A DNA stretch of 64,000 nt from Antedon mediterranea. Taxonomy: Eukaryota > Echinodermata > Crinoidea > Comatulida > Antedonidae. Below the pieces are notes generated by a model. The model had not been told where the DNA came from. It worked only from the letters and a program-made list of their open reading frames with translations, and made no database searches. The DNA is taken from positions 33,104,501-33,168,500 of the forward strand of contig NC_092672.1 in NCBI RefSeq assembly GCF_964355755.1, in the 5' to 3' direction. The position numbers were made by a program, and so were the translations under genes. Positions 57,723 to 64,000 of this stretch are shown in pieces; the first letter of the stretch is position 1; each line of letters opens with the position of its first letter.

Positions 57723-58034
57723 CTAATTAAATGTCATTGGAGCGATCTTAACTTTTTTCTCAGCAGCATACTGTCGGACGGTTGGTGAAACTGATGCATC
57801 TTTGCCAACGGCGAGTACAGCTTTTCCATTCCCTCTTGCGGTATCCGCTACTTGATCAACACAACCTTTGTCAATTGTTGATTGAGATTTGGCTTCCCAT
57901 ACCTGGTTACCATAAACGTGAAAATCGGCTTGTCTTCCGTTCATTGGCACTTCTGTTCTGACGTTAGAGCTACCAAAACGGTCACGTAAATACTTCCCAA
58001 CTTGCCCCTGAAAAGAATATCCATGGTTCGCCAT
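57723..58034 (-). CDS. Small PD-(D/E)XK nuclease-like protein, 103 aa, intact
   Basis: One coding exon after an acceptor GTTTACAG (exon start 58050); the donor lies at 58597-58598 (TTTAAAG|GTAAGCG), giving a 5' UTR intron of about 550 bp. The protein has G5-Y-S-F8-Q9, R-Q-A-D37-F, then V-W46-E47-A-K49, a D-x9-ExK signature, and K-D-A-S-V-S-P-T-V-R. It is the best match to the frameshifted locus at 34.3 kb. The early Glu seen in the 36.7-kb protein is Gln here, which may weaken metal binding or be tolerated. It has no signal peptide. Function is inferred from motifs only. Confidence 0.68.
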   Translation of the reverse strand: MANHGYSFQGQVGKYLRDRFGSSNVRTEVPMNGRQADFHVYGNQVWEAKSQSTIDKGCVDQVADTARGNGKAVLAVGKDASVSPTVRQYAAEKKVKIAPMTFN

Positions 58035-58597
58035 TTTGCTTGTAATTCTTCTGTAAACAAAAACAAGTTATAATGTATTTATCTTTTATAAGAAATACAT
58101 AGAAATCAGAATGCTACCAATTAAATATTCAGTTTTTTATATTATATAGTGCTCGACTAATTTATTATGTAAAAATTATTCTGCAGTTGACATTATTTTG
58201 TTTACTCTCACTGTTTATACAATTATTTAGTATATTTATTGAGGTCAATTATAAACACAGGCCTATTTTTGCAAAGTGCTTCTTGAAAAAACCTCTACAT
58301 TGAAAAAACTGAAACCATACATTATTACAGTAAAAAAAGGTTGTTAGTATGCCTAATTACAGTATTTTTGACATAATAAATAACAATTATTGGTCGAAGT
58401 TTTTTAGGGCCTCCCAACAATCGCATTGTAATGATCATAATGATAAAACTTAAAACACATAATATGCGGATATATAGGCCTACAATTTACTATTTCATTC
58501 TAGCATGCAACTGTATTATAACTCACATAATCTGTGACTTAAATAAGTAATAAACAAATTGAATAACATAAAATATGGCCTACAATACAACGCTTAC

Positions 58598-58810
58598 CTT
58601 TAAAATGTTTCTAAAAAGTTTGCAATGAGTTGGCAGTGAATATGAAGTGGGTTGATAACAACACGTCGAATGTGTAAAACGTATATCGTGTTTACAAATT
58701 AACCGTAACAGTAACAATGCTGATTGGATAGAATTGTTCCCGTGATAGAAAACGCGCATATTTATGTCTAAATATAAACATTACATAATTCTGGAAAAAC
58801 CCAATAGGGC
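58598..58810 (-). promoter_or_regulatory. Noncoding exon and promoter module of the 57.7-kb gene
   Basis: On the minus strand: TTGGGTTTTTCCAGAATTAT, GTAATG, an AT-rich gap, then a CCAATCAGCATTG box, and the exon ending at 58598. It aligns with the modules at 35.3, 37.7 and 38.9 kb. Confidence 0.6.
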
Positions 58811-59209
58811 GTAACTATGAAATGATAATTATAAACATCATGCATGATTCAACAACAAGATAATGGTAACAGGTAGTTCGTTTTTCAATTCAGTACCACT
58901 TAAATGCTGTAAATTGCAAGCGTTCAAAAATCGTCTCTTGTAGGATATATTATTTATAATCGACCGTCATAAAAATAACCAGTACAATAATAATAATTCG
59001 CGTTATCCTCAATCACAATCTCATTTTCATCCATCATAATCATTTGTATAGGGGTTGGTATTTGTCAAGTTATTTTACTTCTTTTTCTGATCTTTGAAAC
59101 AGTTCTTATTTAATGTTACCATTTAAGTTATTATAATTAATGTACGCTGTTTTTTTATTTCATGAACTGTGTCTAATGTTGTTGATAATAGACTTTGTAA
59201 TAATTAACA

Positions 59210-59365
59210 TATAATTCTGACAATCTCTGCGCATGCTGTACAACTGTGCCTGAAATAGGTGCATCTCTCCCCATAGCAAGCACAGGTCTTCTACTTGCAA
59301 TTCGTGCTTCTTCAACAATTACTCCTTCCATCTTCGGTGAAGACTTGCCCTGATATATTGGGTAT
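59210..59365 (-). pseudogene. Fragment of a nuclease-like family member
   Basis: The minus-strand frame shows G-K-S-S-P-K, A-R-I-A-S, P-V-L-A-M-G-R-D-A and a V-Q-H-A segment, closest to the second half of the 36.7-kb protein. The W-E-A-K block and the first half are lost. Confidence 0.65.
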
Positions 59366-59407
59366 AATGCGGATCCATCTATATGCTTACTGTTAATTTT
59401 ATATATT

Positions 59408-61519
59408 AGCCTGTTTTCCTGTCGACGTTATTCGACGCTATCGTCGTTGATCGTTAACAGTTCAACGACGATCGTTTAAAAACGATATATATATAAACTT
59501 TATTTAGACACGAGACTGATGTGCAGTACAACTCGTTCAATCAATATTGATTGTTTTTACACAAGTTCGTGATACTGTATTACAAAACAAAAAAAATCAA
59601 CACCATATAAATACAACAGAAACGAAAAAAATTGAAATTGAAAAGAAACAAAATTACAGCAGAATCCCCTTCATCTGACACCTCTATTTAGGGTACACCA
59701 TACCGGTACTTCCCGTGTAAACGGAAACCCTTATCGAAGTGTATAATTCATGGGGATTCAACTGTAATACATAATAAATCTTTTGGATTTCATTGACGTT
59801 AAAATAATAGTGATAAAACACACATTTTACATAGTATTTAGCCATTTTAAAAGTTGGATGTAGATCGTAGATTACCATACCATTATGTTTTACAATGCAT
59901 TTTTCAGATACGTTTTAAACAACTTAACTGAATTTGGAAGGGTATCAACATTGAGACTATTCCATATAATTGCTCCACGATAAGACAGACTTCGTTTTTT
60001 AAAATCGGTTTTTGGCTTTGGGATGAATAGATGTGTATCACTGTTCCTTAGATTATAATTTATATCCTTGAATGTAAATACATTATTTAGGTAAGGTGGG
60101 GCATTATCTGTCAAAACCTTATATATAACCATACAACATTCATATCTATCTTGATAAAATAAAGGTGACCAATTAATTTGCCTTAGTGCCTCACTACTAG
60201 GTGTGTCCCATGTTAGACCACACACGATTCGAGCTGTTCTGTTTTGTATAGTTTGAACTCTTTTCATTAGAGTTTGACTACTATTTCCCCAAATTATGTT
60301 ACAATAGCTCAAGTAAGGTATTACAATAGAGTTTGCAATATGTTTTAATATGTTTTGTGGAAAATAATAGCTACATCGTCTAAGCATACCCAATCCATTT
60401 AGAGCTTTACCTCGAATGTATTCAATCTGATTTTTCCATGATAAATGTTCGTCTATTATGATACCGAGATGTTTGCAATATAGAACGCGTGGTACAACAT
60501 CGTTATCTATATTAACTGATCTATTTTTTTCTTTGGTGGTTGCCAATCGGTTTGTCGATCCGATCAACATGAACTCGGATTTAGAGACATTTAGACTCAA
60601 TTTATTATTTTTTAGCCAATCGTCGATTTGTATAAGTTCTTCATTTATACTTTGGTATATTTCATTTTCATTTTTTGAAGAACAATAAATTATAGTATCG
60701 TCAGCATACATACTTATTTTACATTTGTTTGCAACTTTCGATAGGTCATTTATATATAAGAGGAAAGCAAGTGGGCCCACGATTGACCCCTGAGGCACTC
60801 CACATTGGATGTGTGTATAGTCAGACAATGTATTATTTACATTTGTGAATTGCTTTCGCTCAGACAGATAGCTCTCGAACCATTTTAAAACATATTTACT
60901 TAAACCATAAAGTCTCAATTTGCTTAATAGTATGTTATGGTTTACCGTATCAAAGGCCTTTTTAAAATCTAGTAAACAGATTCCGACCAGCTTACCCTCG
61001 TCTATTGCACTATACCAGTCTTCCGTCACTTTTGTAAGTGCAGTAGATGTTGAGTATGATGGTCGAAAACCTGATTGATTTATACATAACAGATTATTAT
61101 TATTTAAAAAAGCATAAAGTTGATTAAAAACGACTCGTTCAATTATTTTTGAAAGTATAGGTAGGACGGAAATGGGACGATAATTATTAGGGTTAGTTTT
61201 TTCACCATTCTTAAAAATTGGCGTGACCTTTGCTATTTTCCACGTATTTGGGAATTTACATGTTGTGAAGGAGTGATTTATGATTCTTGTAATTGTTGGG
61301 GATATAATCGGGGCAGACAGTTTTAGAATGCCCGGTGGTAAGTTATCATGACCAGTGGCTTTGTTTTTTGAAAGATTATTTAAGTATTTATATACAAATT
61401 CACATGTGATGTGTTCGAATTCAAAATTATTTTCGGTGAAAGCATCGATTTCGATAAAGTTGAAGATCGCCGATTATTGTTAACGATAGCATCGACTAAC
61501 GTCGACAGGAAAACAGGCT
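59408..61519. mobile_element. Harbinger-like MITE interrupted by a LINE
   Basis: The left terminus AGCCTGTTTTCCTGTCGACG plus GCTATCGTCGTTGATCG and the right terminus GATAGCATCGACTAACGTCG plus GGAAAACAGGCT are the two ends of the MITE seen whole at 63011 and 63240. They are separated by the LINE at about 59488-61433. Confidence 0.75.
59890..61433 (-). pseudogene. 5'-truncated non-LTR reverse transcriptase (open C-terminal part)
   Basis: The minus-strand frame is open from about 61433 to the stop at 59890. RT motifs: G-H-D-N-L-P, P-I-F-K-N-G-E-K, N-Y-R-P-I-S-V-L-P, L-D-F-K-K-A-F-D, G-V-P-Q-G-S-I-V-G-P, M-Y-A-D-D-T. A C-terminal domain follows with R-T-A-R-I-V-C-G and I-W-N-S-L. The endonuclease and start are missing. 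The family differs from the ORF2 at 47642. The 3' UTR reaches about 59488 with an AATAAAG signal and a TATA-rich tail (minus strand). Confidence 0.88.
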
Positions 61520-61521
61520 TA

Positions 61522-63007
61522 AGGCTGGTTTCCTGTCGACGTAAGAACATCACTTTTGTTGCGACTACGTCGATTTGTCGTAAGAAATGCAGATTTTACA
61601 GGAAACCGATTACGATCGAAAATTTATAAAATCGACGCAACGTAAGAAAAATGGTAACGACAAACGATTTTACAGGAAACCGATGACCTAACAATTGTTG
61701 CGTTACGACGTTTTCTTCCGATTTTACAGGAAACCGGGATTTTTGATCTTACGCTTGAATGAACGCCCTTGCGTCACGTTTCTTACGTCTCTTACGAAAG
61801 TTGACTTGAAGTCAACTTTCGCAAGAGACGTAAGCGCAATCGTAACAAGCAACCAATAAGCGACAAGAGTTATGACGTAATGTGTATGACCTTATAGTGA
61901 AATAAAGCCGGACAATAACATTTGTATGTATTTACTACTATAATTTTAGCCCACTTTACAATGTTGTACATACTTTACAAATGCACAGTATAGTTTCAAT
62001 ATAATAATGTTCTAATCAGGGAGTTTACAACTCATATCAAAATATAATACACTTATTTATGGACGTGCAATAAACAATCAGCATTTCAAAGAAACCGATA
62101 TTCTTCTGTTCTATTTGTCGGTAGAAACGTCGCGAAAGGTGAACATTTGCAACAAGATAAGATATAGAAAGCCCCTTTGTAAGCAATATAATATCATTAT
62201 GTAACTTTAAAAAAAAAATGTTTGCTTGATTTTGTATAATTTATATTGTTTTGTTAAATTTATTCTTATTATAGGCCTGTAAATAATGGGTATCTTACTG
62301 CGGTAGTACTATCTCATGCTCGATTAGAGTATGCCTGGGCCCATAGGCCAAGGCCTAGCCTAGGGCATAAGTAGGTCTAATAATAATAGGAATCCCGAAA
62401 TGATTTGCCTTTTTTTAATTTTGAAAACTATTTAAGGCTATAGGCCAGAATAATTCATTCATATTTTGATTCATACAATAGTAGCCTGCATAGGCCTACT
62501 AGCCTAGGCTCCTAGGCTAGTTTGGTTAGATTTTGGTCAAATAAATTCCTATTAGTACAGTATTAATCATGGAGTAAGTATTATTACTAATACTAGGGCC
62601 TAGCCTATCTACTAAAAATAATATGTTGGTGTGCTGCACTGACACTGCTGCTGAGTAGCTACAGGTACAATAACAACATTCAACATTTCGCGCGAAAAAT
62701 GATAAAACCCGCTCTAAAAAGAAACACCAATCAGAGATGTTGTTTCAAATACGTCATAAATCTGACCGACGTAAGAAAAAAATTTCAACTTTCGTAACAA
62801 CACTAAAATCGACGTAAGCATACGACGTGTGTTTCACAGCCAAAATTTCAACTTTCGGGAGCAGCATAACTACAGATGTTTCTCTGTGGCCCGACACGAT
62901 CTTGACTAACGTCAACGACGTCAATTTTTCTCAACTTTCGTAAGAGACGTAAGAAACGCAAGAATCGTTGCAAAATTCGACTTCTTACGTCGACAGGAAA
63001 CCAGCCT
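61522..63007. mobile_element. 1.5-kb TTA-flanked element, Harbinger-like
   Basis: The ends AGGCTGGTTTCCTGTCGACG (then TAAGAA) and its inverse are perfect over about 26 bp. TTA flanks both sides (61519-61521, 63008-63010), the duplication of the PIF/Harbinger group. Internal copies of TTTTACAGGAAACCGAT at 61600-61740 and a hairpin at 61784-61836 are present. There is no transposase ORF. Confidence 0.8.
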
Positions 63008-63010
63008 TTA

Positions 63011-63203
63011 AGCCTGTTTTCCTGTCGACGTTATTCGACGCTATCGTCGTTGATCAACGACGATCGTTTGGAAACGATCAACTTGAAATGATGACAATAG
63101 CGAGTACCTTTTCCTGTAAATCGTTAACATTTCCATGTTTACGTAGATGATCGCCGATTATTGTCAACGATAGCGTCGACTAACGTCGACAGGAAAACAG
63201 GCT
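63011..63203. mobile_element. Harbinger-like MITE (193 bp)
   Basis: AGCCTGTTTTCCTGTCGACG and its inverse, with TTA at 63008-63010 and 63204-63206. The inner arms carry CGACGCTATCGTCGTTGA-type sequence. Confidence 0.85.
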
Positions 63204-63239
63204 TTAGCTAAAGAGTTTGGCGACTCACAATGCCTCTTA

Positions 63240-63436
63240 AGCCTGTTTTCCTGTCGAAGTTATTCGACGCTATCATCGTTGATCGTTAACAGACGATCGT
63301 TTAAAAACCATCAAGTTGAAATGATAATGATAGCGAGTACCTTTTCCTGTAAATCGTTAACATTTCAATGTTTACATAGAAGATCGCCGATTATTGTTAA
63401 CGATAGCATCGCCTAACGTCGACAGGAAAACAGGCT
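63240..63436. mobile_element. Harbinger-like MITE (197 bp)
   Basis: Same family as 63011-63203; TTA flanks at 63237-63239 and 63437-63439; shared interior GAGTACCTTTTCCTGTAAAT. Confidence 0.85.
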
Positions 63437-63524
63437 TTAGCTATAAAGTTCGGAGACTCATAATGCCTCTAGGTTTAAAATCTGATTATACCAAATAGTT
63501 GTGCCCTCTTAAGCTGTCATGTCT

Positions 63525-63802
63525 ACCACTATCAAACTAAACTTTGAAAAAGTGTGATATGCCAAAATATGGTAGCGATTATGCTTAAATATGGTAGCGA
63601 TATGCTTAAATATGGTAGCGATATGCTTAAATATGGTAGCGATATGCTTAAATATGGTAGCGATATGCTTAAATATGGTATTGATATCAAAGATTGTATT
63701 ATGTATCGGCGCTATACAATCTTTGGTGATACGGCCAAATGTGGTAATTATATGACATCATCAAGTCCATGGGCACGTCAATAAAGTTTGATAGTGTAGA
63801 AA
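63525..63802. repeat. Foldback with a 21-bp tandem repeat
   Basis: CACTATCAAACT at the left and AGTTTGATAGTG at the right are inverted. Inside, five copies of GATATGCTTAAATATGGTAGC (21 bp) lie at about 63560-63680, then a hairpin whose arms are CAAAGATTGTAT and ATACAATCTTTG. Confidence 0.8.
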
Positions 63803-63955
63803 GAGTTGCAGACTACAGATTTATATTGTCTCTAACATTCTCTCCACAATGATTCATCAACCAATAATATTTTGCCATGGATTTATAATCTTTATGTATA
63901 AATATTATCTACAAATGCCAATTACGTATATCAACGAATAGTAACAATATAAGTG

Positions 63956-64000
63956 TTAGTTAAATAACATTCGAATGATCTCAACATTGTTCGCAGTAGC
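63956..64000 (-). CDS. Nuclease-like family member, 3' end only (runs off the window)
   Basis: The last codons on the minus strand, A-N-N-V-E-I-I-R-M-L-F-N before TAA, match the ends of the 57.7-kb and 36.7-kb proteins. The catalytic part lies outside the window. Confidence 0.6.
   Translation of the reverse strand, partial: ATANNVEIIRMLFN

Noticed and set aside
63554-63784. ORF with M-L-K-Y-G-S-D repeats
   Set aside because: Translation of the 21-bp tandem repeat.

Overview
The window is eukaryotic nuclear DNA: AT-rich, with split genes, GT/AG introns, noncoding first exons and dense transposable elements. Frequent AGGCCT-centred motifs, tRNA-derived SINEs, a Penelope-like retroelement and Reeler-domain genes point to a marine invertebrate deuterostome, most likely an echinoderm. 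That identification is an inference from composition and gene content, not from a search.

Left flank (1-4225): no gene seen; it holds a foldback hAT-like MITE, fragments of a TTAA-flanked MITE family, a 28-bp palindrome and a 46-bp satellite. Reeler array (about 4226-32220): three tandem units on the + strand. Each has a full gene of one type (A, C, E) followed by a gene of a second type (B, D, F). B and D are pseudogenes cut inside coding exon 3, where the next unit begins; F is complete. All six loci keep the same upstream block with an inverted CCAAT box and a short noncoding exon ending at GTAAGT or GTAGGT. The four complete genes encode secreted proteins of about 200 residues: signal peptide, Reeler domain, four mature cysteines and a short C-terminal hydrophobic tail that suggests a GPI anchor. 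Unit 2 looks like a crossover product of a unit-3-like left part and a unit-1-like right part.

Nuclease-like family (34.3-38.6 kb, 57.7-59.4 kb and the right edge): six minus-strand loci encode, or once encoded, a protein of about 100 residues with a D-x(9-12)-ExK signature of the PD-(D/E)XK fold. Two are intact in the window, three are broken, and one runs off the edge. A 61-residue membrane-protein gene beside them uses the same promoter and 5' intron layout. This is the best candidate for an undescribed system; an immune or self-defence role is inference only.

Transposon nest (39.4-63.8 kb): a 7.1-kb TIR element with large subterminal repeat arrays carries remnants of two divergent genes. 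Next comes an intact-looking non-LTR retrotransposon (ORF1 and ORF2), then a Penelope-like element broken by two DNA elements that each leave an 8-bp target duplication. One of these has terminal inverted repeats of about 490 bp and contains a 102-bp perfect palindrome. The right end holds a second, 5'-truncated non-LTR element and a chain of TTA-flanked Harbinger-like elements.
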